Shown: positions 1 through 9,939 of the stretch, in pieces
How positions within the stretch are numbered: position 1 is the first letter of the stretch
How the letters are laid out: every line of letters starts with the position of its first letter
Source of the DNA: Megalopta genalis
Taxonomy: Eukaryota; Arthropoda; Insecta; Hymenoptera; Halictidae
Assembly: GCF_051020955.1 (NCBI RefSeq)
Contig: NC_135019.1
Coordinates: 23,689,375-23,753,374, forward strand
Length of the DNA: 64,000 nucleotides
Reading direction: 5' to 3'
The notes under the pieces: generated by a model
Told to the model about the DNA's origin: nothing
Databases searched by the model: none
Seen by the model: only the letters and a program-made list of their open reading frames with translations
Program-made: the position numbers and the translations under genes

Positions 1-80
1 ATGAATTTCTGAACCTAATTCAAAATTTGACGCGACGCGCGTTCAATGAAATAATATTCGAACACCGCACGGTATATAAT

Positions 81-285
81 TTCAAAGCAATTTAATCAAT
101 TAAATTGAAACTAGAAAATGAAAATTTATCGTAGTGGATGACATTAGAACTTGTTCGCATCCAAAACATCTTAGTCAAATTTAGATTATTCGAGTATATT
201 TCAATGAAAATGAATTTTCAAAATTGATAAAAAATTAATGTCACCTGTATTTGATCGACGCGGTGCTCAACGTGTTAATTCATGG
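81..285 (+). repeat. Dispersed repeat R1, copy 1
   Basis: About 200 bp that recur at 29303-29508 in the same orientation and at about 39022-39205 in reverse. Shared landmarks are CAAAGCAATTTAAT, then GTGGATGACATTAGAA near the middle, then AAAATGAATTTTCAA. The copies differ by scattered substitutions and small indels, so they are old. No open frame is shared, and no terminal repeats or tail are obvious, so the class of element is unknown. The similarity may extend weakly upstream toward position 30. Confidence 0.75.
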
Positions 286-1000
286 CTGTCAAAAAGTAAT
301 ACCGTCTTTTACAAGATGTAATGAGAAACGGTTTATATTTATTAGGTTTATTTTAGAGTAAGTTTTATTCAAAGATATATCGACCATTTTGTTTTGTAAC
401 ATTCAGGGAATTTCTTTTGCAAAACAACATTTACATTGCACGTGAAGTTTACCAACTAAATATGAAAACAAAATAATATTTATCCATTTGAAAGAACTAA
501 GTTGACATTCATAACTCGGGACAATTACAAATAAAAACAGTAAATTACGACCAGCTTGTGGCTGACCTAAAACCGTGTAAATTTCTCCTATTAACCTTCC
601 TCGCACCTCCAACCATTTACGAGATACATATTTGCTTGGACATTTATGGACGAACACCCCATATACGGTATGATGGCATTATAAATATTACGACGTACGA
701 TCTGTAAATAAATGAAACCGAATGTAACCGTGGTATTGGAATATTAAAGAGAGCATATGGAACGTGACGAGTGGAAGCCAGTAAATATCGGCAAGAAAGA
801 AAAATGCAGATAGCACGTTCACGATTCGTCGGTTGAAATATCGGGCCCGAAGAGTTTCAAGCGCGCATAACGCGCGTCCTGTCATCAGAGGATTCGAGTT
901 TCCTGGAGAATCCTCCTCAGCGACCGGAAATTCATGTGAATCGTCTGCGAGCGACATTTCGCCAGGTGACACTCACGCGAAGCGACAAACGTTTCCCCGG
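286..1000. other. AT-rich stretch, nothing recognised
   Basis: Mixed AT-rich sequence that becomes more CpG-rich from about 830 onward. I see no exon, RNA or element here. The short open frames lack splice context or protein-like composition. Confidence 0.5.
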
Positions 1001-1050
1001 TTCGCTTGACGCCCCGCGGAATTGCCTAGAAATACAGAGGAAGAGGGGAT

Positions 1051-1128
1051 GAAGAGAAAGCGAAAGAGAAAGAGAAAGGGAACGATAAAGAGAAAGAGAA
1101 AGGGAAATGGCACGAGAAAGAGAAAGAC
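1051..1128 (+). repeat. (GAGAAA)n hexanucleotide repeat
   Basis: Imperfect purine-only tract of GAGAAA units interrupted by GGGAACGAT, GGGAAATGG and similar. The lysine/arginine-rich open frame over it is a by-product of the repeat. Confidence 0.85.
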
Positions 1129-1413
1129 ACGGAGGGCGGCCCTTTCCGCGCCGGCGCCCTTCGAACGACACCCGCTCAGTCATTTTACGATTTCAATTAA
1201 CATCAAGCCACCCTCGCCGAACGAGGCGTTCCTTTGGTGAATAGGCGAACCCTCCGGTCATTTGCGGCCTTGAATGCACCTGGAATATTCGCAGCTACGC
1301 ACGTACGCTGAAATATTGTCAAACGCACGCGTTTCGCATCGCGCGCGCGGCTTTGCGCCTCGTCTCGCCCCGCCTCGTAAAATTACGTCGGAAACGCGGC
1401 GTGATGTGGACAT

Positions 1414-1439
1414 GCCGGGCCGGGCCGGGCCGGGCCGAG
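1414..1439 (+). repeat. (CGGGC)n short GC tract
   Basis: About four to five copies of CGGGC/CCGGG, inside the CpG-rich island. Confidence 0.8.
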
Positions 1440-1729
1440 CTGAGTTCGGGGCTTGACTATCGAACCGCGAGCGTTGATCAACGAAGTTGCAATTTTCCCT
1501 GGAACCGAAAACATCCGAATACTGTCGGCGGCGCGTTCCCCGCTGGTCGTTCGAGGCCTAGGCAGCCTAAAGTGAACCATTGTTCGCTTTCGCTGCACAA
1601 CGTGGCCCATGGCTGCCGATACGGTCGACAAGGGAATCGCACCATGCGGAAAAGTAAATAGAAAATGCGGAATGAAATTTCTCCGCAGCCGGCATCATTT
1701 TCCACGAAATACGGGCCGTAGACATGTGG

Positions 1730-2796
1730 TAATCAAAATTGTCTTTTACTACCGCAGGAAACGGTTATCGCGTCTTTTCTAGCGGTATTGCTATAGATGT
1801 GTGGAATCTGCAAGCTATTTATTCACTGGTTACTAGACTGCGGATTTTATGCATTTATGACAAAAAAGAATAGGCCAAATACAAAACTGTGAAGACATTA
1901 GAAGAATTTAAGGATATCATTATATTATCTCCAATTTATTGCGATTGTGAAAATAGGGAAAACATTTTCATCTAACTTACGTTTCTCACAATTAACTTAG
2001 ACTTTATTTTACATGAAGATTCCTAGTCTAGTCATCACATTTAAGTTGAATTTAACTAGTTCGCTGTTATAATCTCTTTGAAAAGTGTGTAAGTTACTGT
2101 AGTTATACTATAAACGTTTGATCTTCTTCGTATTTTTTTCAAATACAACGCGTTTATAAAATATCTAATTTAGTAAAGAATATCAGAGTATATATATATT
2201 CTTTTTAATCAGTTAGCTGCTTTTGACGAATATGCTTGTAATGAAGAAATAATGGCAATATTTTGTGCTATAATGAGTATATTCGTTAAAAACAGCTAAC
2301 TGGTTAAGAGCAGTTTTGTAATTCTGGAGTATGGACTGTTTGTGCGATTGTTTGATATACGTGACTTTTAGTATGCGATTTTATCTAGTAGACGTTCAAA
2401 AGTTCTCTGGTTTCAGCGTAACGTTGCAGCCAGCATCATTAAAGGGTCACGTCACGTTACACACTCATACTTTCGCGTGTGACATTGCGGTTCACGTTGG
2501 TCAGCTGACCAATTACAATCTCTTGTCGGTAACCATTGATCCGGAATAGTAGAGGGTACACACTAAAAGTATACCGCAGTAGGTATATGTATATTATAGG
2601 GATTCCATTTAAAAATTTCCAGGGGAAAAGAATTATCAACGAGAGAACATTGGCGTTATTATACAAAATTTCGTTCGAGACTACAAGGATCCTGTCGTCG
2701 CGTACAAAGGGGGGCATATTGGAAAAGATATTTTACATGAAATAGGAGTTCGCAGTTTCAATTTAGAACATCTTGGCTGCCCAAAATTCAATTCAT
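1730..2796. other. AT-rich stretch with one dispersed-motif copy
   Basis: Apart from the dispersed motif M at 1834-1868, I see no gene or element. Short open frames around 2330-2745 occur on both strands and have no coding character. Confidence 0.5.
1834..1868 (+). repeat. Dispersed motif M (single copy)
   Basis: About 35 bp: begins AGACTGCGGATTTTATGC and ends ATTTATGACAAAAAA. Near-identical stretches are at 29581-29616 (minus), 37981-38013 (minus) and 47210-47246 (plus), and the motif is the anchor of the tandem array at 49.8-50.8 kb. What it belongs to is not known. Confidence 0.75.
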
Positions 2797-2921
2797 TGTG
2801 GCGGCTACCTCCAGACCCGCCAACAGATGGCTCCACTTCCCGCAAGTAACCGAGCCGCCTCATCTTGTATATGTATATACATACTTCGTCCTTCCTACCG
2901 ATATCCTAACGTCTAAGGCAA

Positions 2922-3245
2922 CTTGTAAATTATGTGTACATGTATATATTTAGAATTAAGTTTAAAAATTACGATGCGAGCTCCGATTTCGTTAAAGGCT
3001 TTTGGGGAGCAAGACTGAAATAGATATATTTGCGACATTTTTGTGCAATGCAATAACTAGTTTAACGAGGGGTAATCTTCCGATACTCCTCCGGCTAATA
3101 AATAATAATTTGTAGACCTAATGTTCATCTATACATTGGTATTGCGATATTTTATAAGAACTTTTCGTTTATTTTTATAGTTACTTTTAAGTTCCGTTAT
3201 AATTCTGTATGCCTTATAAATAAACACTTTACACACAAACAAACA
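2922..3245 (+). mobile_element. 324-bp retroposon-like insert inside the ribozyme element
   Basis: Sequence absent from the matching copy at 63.1 kb. It is flanked by exact 14-bp direct repeats AACGTCTAAGGCAA at 2908-2921 and 3246-3259, and its 3' end is a simple (AAAC)n tail. A target-site duplication of this length with a simple-sequence 3' tail is typical of target-primed reverse transcription, so this is probably a 5'-truncated LINE or a SINE in plus orientation. No coding sequence is recognised. An AATAAA-like stretch (TATAAATAAACAC) lies about 30 bp before the end. Confidence 0.75.
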
Positions 3246-3316
3246 AACGTCTAAGGCAAGGGCCCGCTGGGATAGCCTTACTGATGAGTCCTCTAGAGGG
3301 TCTTGGACGAAACGTT
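3246..3316 (+). ncRNA. Hammerhead ribozyme, type III, copy 1
   Basis: All conserved core elements are present in order: GTC cleavage triplet 3249-3251 (cut after C3251), CTGATGA 3281-3287, GAAA 3309-3312. Stem III is five pairs, 3246-3250 with 3312-3316 including the conserved A-U. Stem I is six pairs, TAAGGC 3252-3257 with GCCTTA 3275-3280, closed by a 17-nt loop. Stem II is four pairs, GTCC 3288-3291 with GGAC 3305-3308, closed by a 13-nt loop. Stems I and II are closed and stem III is open, which makes it type III. Its stem III 5' strand and the cleavage site lie within the target-site duplication of the upstream insert. Self-cleavage is predicted from the core, not shown. Confidence 0.9.
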
Positions 3317-3385
3317 CTCCCCCTCTCCTTTTCTCCTTAACACAGTCCCAACATCGCCACTTTCAACCACTGCCAAATCATTAAT

Positions 3386-3690
3386 CGCGGAACCAATGTA
3401 ATCGACGTTATGACGTACCATGCAGGCTTCATTGCTGGACGCAAACTTCGACTTCAAAAGAAAACGTTCAGTAGCACTGTTGTCTGAGCGAGGTGCGCGT
3501 ATTTCGAATGTGGTTAATGAAAGGTAACACATATTTTTTCTTTTTTTAGATAGGATTGCTTTGCATTTCTACGGCGCCTTTTTGTAGAGAGAGAAAACGT
3601 AAGAACGTGGATTATCGGTGCGAAGAGGACAGGCTTCGCAGCTTTGGAAATTGACGAGAAGACCGCTTAGAAAACGTGCCCAGATTCGTA
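3386..3690. other. No feature recognised
   Basis: Follows the end of similarity to the other ribozyme element. I see no gene or repeat here. Confidence 0.4.
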
Positions 3691-3698
3691 ACAAATGC

Positions 3699-3845
3699 TG
3701 CGGAAGAGAGAGAGAAACCGTTGCGATGCGTCTACCCCCCTCTCTCACTCCAAAAACCGCGCTTTGTTCATAGCGGACCGAGCGGAAGAGAGAGAGAGAG
3801 AGAAACCGTTGCGATGCATCTACCCCTCTCTCTCACTCCAAACCA
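3699..3845 (+). repeat. Local duplication with (GA)n, unit offset 82-83 bp
   Basis: A block of about 58 bp starting CGGAAGAGAGAGAG and running through AAACCGTTGCGATGC and CTCTCTCACTCCAAA occurs at about 3699 and again at about 3782. The second copy has a longer GA run. This is a recent local duplication, not coding. Confidence 0.85.
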
Positions 3846-3899
3846 TATCCTACAATATAAAAATGCAAGCGTAATAAAAAACGCTGCATAATTAAATTC

Positions 3900-5490
3900 A
3901 ATGAGACGAGAAGACCGGAAGATAAGCGACTATCGATAACGCGTACGAAATGCGAAACCGCGAGACTCCCCCCCACCACGGAGCTTGCTGCGGCCCTTCC
4001 CCCTCCATACCCACCGGCGCTCGCCATGGCTCGACTCCCCCGTCTTGCCCCGCGGTTTGACTTACCCCTCGAGCACCGTGGCTTAGAACGTTACCTATAT
4101 ACCTACTTACCGCCGCACGACACACAAGAGTATTTATACGTCATTCGACCCTGTGATGAAGCTTAGTGCACTATTAGCGGAAGGTTTAGGATAACTGTTG
4201 CTACATGACACGGTTTACGCTTTGGAACCTCAACAATGAGAATCTTATGAATCCGATTTCTGTATCCTTTAATGCTCGAGGGACTTTAGTGGCAACATCA
4301 CTGAGTCTGTTTGGTGGTACTTGTAATTTAATTTTTCAATTGTTTTTATCAATATACTTTTTAAGATACATCTTCTAGATGCGTTGGATCTTTCATACAG
4401 ATTTCAATGAAACCTGCGAAAAATAGGTTAGTTCTGAGAAACTTGATATTCAATTAACAATTCTCAAACTCTGGGTCTACTTTAATAATTGTCCAGCATC
4501 TTATAAAAATAGTAAGAAAAAATGTATTCGATCGATTTCGACGGAAAGACCTTTATCACTTCATTAATCGTAAAATAAAATATATAAAACTCGGCCGATG
4601 ATGGCAAGTTCAGTATTAATATCAGTTTATGTCTACAGTTAGCAGAGTAGAAAATAGTATTAGACGCGAATGCGAATAAACTGCGCAATAAAATAACTGC
4701 TCATCACGGCGGACACGTTAAACAGAGACTCTAAGCCTAAGTCGAATCGAACTCGGTTCTCGATAATCTACTGCAACCTGTATTTTCTGAAATACTAGAT
4801 ATTATAACCAGGTATACTCCCCTCCAAAATTATTAGGATACCTTCTTATTTAATATAAATTATAATTTTTCATTCAGTTTAGATAACGCCTGCGAGTATT
4901 ATGGCATCGTATTGTCGAAGGTACATATTGCCACGTGGTCAAGGATTTTGTAAATAAAGATAATCTGATTTAAGAAACAAGAATAAAGTTTAATAAGAAT
5001 AGAATAAGAAACTAAGAAAGGAGCAAAGTAACAATACCTTTGGAACATTATATATAAATCAAATCACAGCGCAGTTTTGCTTTTATGTTTTAATACAGTC
5101 ACCTCACGATGTTCAAACTGGAAGCAAGCAACACGCACCGAATCAAACATACCTAGTCACTCTTGCCGACATTCTTTCATACATCATACCAACTACTCAC
5201 GAGAACTATTCCCAACAGTTACTTATACGATTAGTTTTCCCATTTATTGCATTCCGTTCAGTGAAAACATATGCTGAGTTCATTTCATAGTCCTCGCTCG
5301 ATAAGACATAAATATGTGGATCACAGTACAAGATACATGGGATCAAATAGCAATAGAAATAATAGACGAACTAATAAAACGGATGACGAAATTAGTCCAA
5401 GAAATAATTAAAAACGCGGTGGATATTGCCGAAAAGAAACTTTAATTTTCTATTATGAAATTGACGTTATTTTCATTATACTATCAAACA
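3900..5490. other. No gene recognised
   Basis: A short GC-rich patch at about 3940-4090, then AT-rich DNA. No exon with splice sites, RNA gene or paired terminal repeats were seen. Confidence 0.45.
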
Positions 5491-5492
5491 TA

Positions 5493-6040
5493 TACAGGGT
5501 GTTCCATATTTACTTTAACAACCGAAAATAGGGGGCACTTGAGGTCATTTGAAGTAACCTTTTCCTTAGCGAAAATTCAATCTGCGGCATTGTTTACGAG
5601 TTATGAACGAAAAACAGTGACCGATGCGGGGCGAGCGCGCGATTTTCATATGGTACACATGAGGTGTCATGCGCATCAGAAAATTAAAACAGCTGTCACG
5701 GTTAAATTACTTATTATTTCGGGTTCAAAAAATTAGTAAATATTCTTCAGACATTTCGAAATAAGGATAAATAGCTTTTAAATTCACGCTCCGTGACTTG
5801 TTCATTGATTCGAACGCAGCACCATGCCCTCCTTCTGTCACGCTCCACGGTCGAAGCACGTTGCACTCGATCGATCGACCACCTTGTAATTCGCGTGCTC
5901 GCCCCGCATTGGTTACTGTTTTTCATTAATAACTCGTAAACAAAGCCGCGAATTGAATTTTCGCTAAGAAAAAAGTTACTTCAAATGGTCTCAGCTACCC
6001 CCCACTTTTGGCTGCTAAAATAAGTATGGAACACCCTCTA
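5493..6040. mobile_element. MITE family A, copy A1 (TA-flanked, ~150-bp inverted repeats)
   Basis: Left end CAGGGTGTTCCATATTTAC after TA at 5493-5494; the right end is its inverted copy, ending in CACCCTC then TA at 6039-6040. The arms (about 5495-5647 and 5888-6038) pair along their length, including GAGGTCATTTGAAGTAAC and ACGAGTTATGAACGAAAAAC. Interior DNA at about 5650-5800 matches the longer copy A5 near 62140-62360. There is no transposase, so it depended on an autonomous TA-specific element (Tc1/mariner-type by target choice; inference). Confidence 0.9.
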
Positions 6041-6164
6041 TACGATAATTTCTCTGAGAAATGTTTTTAGTCGGAATCGAAATATGCGCATATGAGAATA
6101 CATACATACTAAGGCATGATTCTTCGAGCCTTGCGATTCGCCTTTATAATTGCTGACACCCCGT

Positions 6165-6168
6165 GAGA

Positions 6169-6207
<39 letters not shown>
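6165..6207 (+). repeat. (GC)n(GA)n microsatellite
   Basis: A run of GC dinucleotides passing directly into a run of about thirteen GA dinucleotides. Confidence 0.95.
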
Positions 6208-6211
<4 letters not shown>

Positions 6212-7670
6212 ACTCGGGTTGAACGAAACTACCTGGAGAGGCAGCAGCCAGCATACCGGTGTACATTACTCTGAATACATTCTAATGCTAGAATAAAAGC
6301 GACGACTTAACTTTTTTATTTCTAATTTTTTATACATGAAAATTTGTTTAATATACAGGTCAGATTTTTCCAATTAAAATGATACCAAACACGACATGAT
6401 TTAGACCATATACGTAGCAAGTAACTTATTTTATTTCATTATAAAGAATGTAATTATAACAAAAAAAGCATTACATACATATTAAAGGCAACGCCAAAGA
6501 AGGTACATATATCGTTCAAAAGTAAATATCAGTGGAGTTACGCTATTCGGGCCTTGATTCGACTGTAATTCCAGGGAGTCATCAACGATTCGACTACAAT
6601 TCCATGCCATGATTTGGCGGAGATTCGGTGGAACGAGCTTACGCGTTTGACGGAGAGTTTGAAGGAACTTTTTACTGTATTTTTTCCATCAACACTGAAA
6701 TTTTTAGAGGTCTTGGAATATGGATGGTCGAACGTCGAGGGAAGAACGACACAGTTTAGATACGAGGTCCTGGCAACAAAGGAGAAGGGCTTGCACTGAA
6801 GTCACGTTTTCCGTGTGGACAAGTTTCCTGTCGACTCTCAAGAGTTGACTCTCAAGAGTAACTATTGTCCGAATCGTTTGTACGGCGTAACAACGGCAAT
6901 ATCTACAAAGGAATAAAACAATTAACAAACTAAAAGTCAATTTCTTTAACATTGTTTATTATTAGAGGATAATGGAAAACCATCTCTGTAAGCCACGATA
7001 CTACACGATTCGAATGATGATACGTCACAAAACAATTCAATATAGAATATAATTTTTCACAACAAATATTAAATAAATAAATGTAATCGAAATTATATTG
7101 TGCTTGATTTTAATCTAATCAGAAATATTTGTCCAAACTGTATCATGTTTGGTCCCATTTTAATCAGGAAGCTATCAGCAACATATGAAGAAAAATCAAT
7201 TTCAAAATGTTAAAATTAAAAAAAGTTATGTCATTGTATTATGAATTGTCTTCAGGGAAATCGAGTCAAAGGGATCGCGGCGCGTACCGCAGCACATGTG
7301 TTCACCAACGTCGAACGTTAGCATCGATGTAGCGAGAAAATCGATAAATTTCGGGGTCGTAGCAATATCACAGCGCGAATCCGAGAATGAAGAAGTTCGG
7401 TGAATCCCGGAAAAATTACTGTAATCTGTTTTTACAGTTTCATAAGATTAAGTTTGAAATATATAGAAGAAATTATAAGAATCCCTCTTTTTCTTGTCAA
7501 ATTTAAAAATTAGAACTTCTCAAGTTTATTTAATTTTCTGTAAGTGTCCTAATATTTTTGAAGGGGGAAAAGTGTATTCTGCACGACAGCAGGCTACAAT
7601 GCTATATTTATACCGGCTATCGCAGTTGATCCCCAACCGATACGAAAAATTTAGACACAAATGTAAGTGT
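6208..7670. other. No convincing gene
   Basis: AT-rich. A minus-strand frame at 6704-6952 begins with a hydrophobic stretch (MLKKLTFSLLIVLFL) resembling a signal peptide, but there is no promoter, splice or homology support. A 15-bp direct duplication (GACTCTCAAGAGT repeated) sits at about 6834-6860. I see nothing else. Confidence 0.35.
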
Positions 7671-8316
7671 GAATGCTCGAAGCTGTTCTAAGCAGCTGGA
7701 GGCTGTTCGCGGCTGCACGAGACTGCTCGAGACTGCTCGAGACTGCTCCAGATTGCTCAAAGCTGCTCGAAATTGCTCTACGCTGCTCGAGAATGCTCCA
7801 AATTGCTCAAGGCTGCTTGAAATTTCTCTATGCTGCTCGAGGCTGCTCGAGGCTGTACGAGTCTGCTCAAGACTGCTCGAGGCTGATCCAGACTCCTTGA
7901 GAATGCTCGACGCTGCTTGTAACTCCACGAGTTTTCTCACGACCGCACGAGACTGATCCAGCCTGCTCTGAACTGCTCCAGACTTCTCGAGTCTGTATGA
8001 GACTGCTCTAGACTTTTCGAGGCCTCTCGAGTCTGCTCGACACTGCTCGAGACTGTTCGATCCTACTCGAGACTGCTCGAGACTGCTCAAGACTGCTCGG
8101 GGCTGCCCGAGGCTGCTGGAGGCTGTTCGAGGCTGCTCGTAACTTTTCGTAGCTACTCGAGGCAGCTCGAAACTGCACAGGATTGCTCGGACCTGTTCTA
8201 GACAGCTCGCGGTTATCAGAGACTGCTCTAGGCTGCTCGAGTTTATCCGAGACTGCTCTAGACTGCTCTAAACTGCTCATGACTGCTTGAAATTGCTCGA
8301 GAGTGCTCGGGACTGC
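7671..8316. repeat. Minisatellite: 64 units of 10 bp, consensus GACTGCTCGA, no indels
   Basis: From 7671 to 8310 every consecutive 10-bp block is a recognisable version of GACTGCTCGA, 64 in a row, although many blocks carry one to three substitutions. No insertion or deletion breaks the register. Because 10 is not a multiple of 3, each frame cycles through the same 30-bp (10-residue) sequence. The consensus has no stop on either strand, which explains open frames of 157 and 90 residues on the minus strand (SSLEQSRAV-type repeats) and of 95 and 75 on the plus strand. No start, splice or promoter context supports real translation. Confidence 0.95.
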
Positions 8317-8317
8317 A

Positions 8318-8776
8318 TTCCCCTTCTTTTCGCTTGTCTTTCAGTTTACCAACTACCTAGATATCCAAATGAGCGAACGTAAATCGCCAACTGTTTAATT
8401 GGGTCCAGTGAAAACCTGTTTCAGATCCGAGAATGCTTCCGCCGCAAGTGCTTTATACACGGATGGAATTTATTCCAACATAGATCTGCTCGATCTTCCT
8501 GAGATCGCGATAGAAAAATTAACATCGCTCGTTAATTATCAGGAAATTAACACAGTCGATACAAATTACGTTTTCCCTACTTGAGTGGGTTGGAGTGGGT
8601 TCGAATGTGGGTTAGAATGGGTTACCGAGTATTTTAATTGTTAAGATAGTTTACTGTTGAGATAATTTATAGTAATATAATTTATAGTTATAATCTATTT
8701 CACTTGTCTTTTTAATATTTTGACACGTACAGATTACATTTTATGATGTAATTCAAAATTATCGAAATCGACTCAC
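8318..8776. other. No gene established
   Basis: Contains a 60-codon plus-strand open stretch (about 8400-8583) lacking an ATG and clear splice sites, and a short GTGGGTTNGAATG direct repeat at 8586-8625. Not enough for a gene call. Confidence 0.35.
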
Positions 8777-9000
8777 TTAACACTAGAACAACCAAATCAA
8801 TCGAAATGACCGGTTTCCGAATTTTTTCATTTACAATTCTAAATATTATTGTTTTTATGAGAAATTTTTAGGCGAATTTCTTTGTGCATCATAATTAAAT
8901 CACAATTAAAATCGTTCGGAGTTTAAATAAATCAAATCATGTCATTGTTATAAAACGATATGCAGTAGTTACTTGTATAACTCGATAGATCTAGTATTAT
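8777..9000. mobile_element. Possible TTAA-type MITE related to the 28.1-kb copy
   Basis: Starts TTAACACTAGAACAACC and contains GACCGGTTTCCGAATTTTTTC, similar to the 28116-28334 element. The proposed right end (CTAGTATTAT at 8991-9000) is a degenerate inverted copy of the left end. The length (about 220 bp) matches the other copy. Only the left end is convincing. Confidence 0.45.
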
Positions 9001-9840
9001 CATGTAACGTTTATGTTTACGACGAATCCCAATGCATGAAGTTCAATAAAGGAGTTTCACCCTTACGAGAAAAGGTGTGAATGAACAAGAAAAATATATT
9101 TTGTTATTGAACAAGTAATTTAACTAGGTTTTAAGAAATAATAAAAATTAAATGGAATATGCCCAAGGTGTGTGTAAATAGATAATATACCAATTAATTT
9201 TGTTTGCTCTTAATTAACCATCGTAACACTGCATTGAATTTTTCTATTAATTGTTGAAATTCATTCAATAGTTCTTACTGGTGACCGTAACTAGATAGCG
9301 ACTGTCGTATGAACTGTTGTTAAAATCAAATCTGAAATTAACCTTTATAGTGCCGAACGACGATATGTCGTTATTTTATAATCCAATTTTAATATTGATA
9401 ATACGATGGTTAAAGTTCAATGTATAAGGATCAATAATTGGTAAAACTAAAATTTTCTTCTTAACAAAGATGAAGTAAAAGTAATTTCTTCTATAATAAA
9501 TTATTATGATGTGTAGCTTCTTCGTTGTCTATTCATTACGACTAATACTATTGACACTATTCATTGTGACTAAAATTTTGTACATTTTTGTAACTGTTTT
9601 TACAAAATGTTTTTTTTTACATTGTACATTTAATTCTCAATTGACAGGGGTTCAATCAGAAAATTTCAAAAAGTATCTCAGACGTGAATAGTTTGCAATT
9701 AAACTTTCATGAATAAAAAATGCAATTAATGAATTTCTCCTAAAAAGGTACGTATAAATGGCATATACATCAGCGTGAGCAAAGGAGACTGATGGAGTCA
9801 TCTAATAACAACGTGGTGAAACTAAACCCTGAGCAACTAG
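9001..9840. other. No feature recognised
   Basis: AT-rich DNA without a recognisable gene or repeat. Confidence 0.45.
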
Positions 9841-9848
9841 TGGTAAGA

Positions 9849-9916
9849 TATTAACACAGACGAGGTATCCGTACATTGGGTGTTAAATCTACTCCTATAC
9901 CTCGTCTGTGATAATA
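9849..9916. repeat. 19-bp inverted repeat (hairpin)
   Basis: TATTAACACAGACGAGGTA at 9849-9867 faces TACCTCGTCTGTGATAATA at 9898-9916, with one mismatch and a 30-nt loop. A related ATTGGGTGT direct repeat lies in the loop and just after the right arm. Could be a tiny fold-back element or its footprint. Confidence 0.8.
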
Positions 9917-9939
9917 TATTGGGTGTCAATGATCTTAAT

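Larger units (their letters stand above)
1001..1725. other. CpG-rich island without a recognisable gene
   Basis: GC- and CpG-rich block (many GCGC, CGCG and CCGG) standing out from AT-rich flanks. It contains the GAGAAA and CGGGC simple repeats listed separately. Overlapping short open frames on both strands are what GC-rich DNA gives by chance. It could hold a promoter, a 5' non-coding exon or a regulatory element; nothing here decides between them. Confidence 0.4.
2797..3385 (+). mobile_element. Hammerhead-ribozyme-bearing short element, copy 1 (interrupted)
   Basis: The stretches 2797-2921 and 3246-3385 together match the uninterrupted sequence at 63086-63320. Landmarks in both copies are TGTGGCGGCTACCTCCAGAC at the start, CTTCGTCCTTCCTACCGATA before the ribozyme, the ribozyme itself, and CTCTCCTT...CACTTTCAACC after it. 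Copy 1 is split by a 324-bp insert at 2922-3245 with a 14-bp target-site duplication. No protein is encoded. Small size, an internal ribozyme and dispersed copies suggest a non-autonomous retroelement; copy 2 has an AAAT-type tail, copy 1 does not. The 5' boundary is set only by where the two copies stop matching. Confidence 0.75.

Noticed and set aside
6704..6952. Small secreted protein with a signal-peptide-like start on the minus strand
   Set aside because: Hydrophobic N-termini arise easily from AT-rich DNA; no family, promoter, polyadenylation or splice support.
7617..8280. Minus-strand open frames of 157 and 90 residues with SLEQSRAV repeats as a protein gene
   Set aside because: All six frames of the 10-bp consensus are open, so the frames follow from the repeat; there is no start, splice or promoter evidence.
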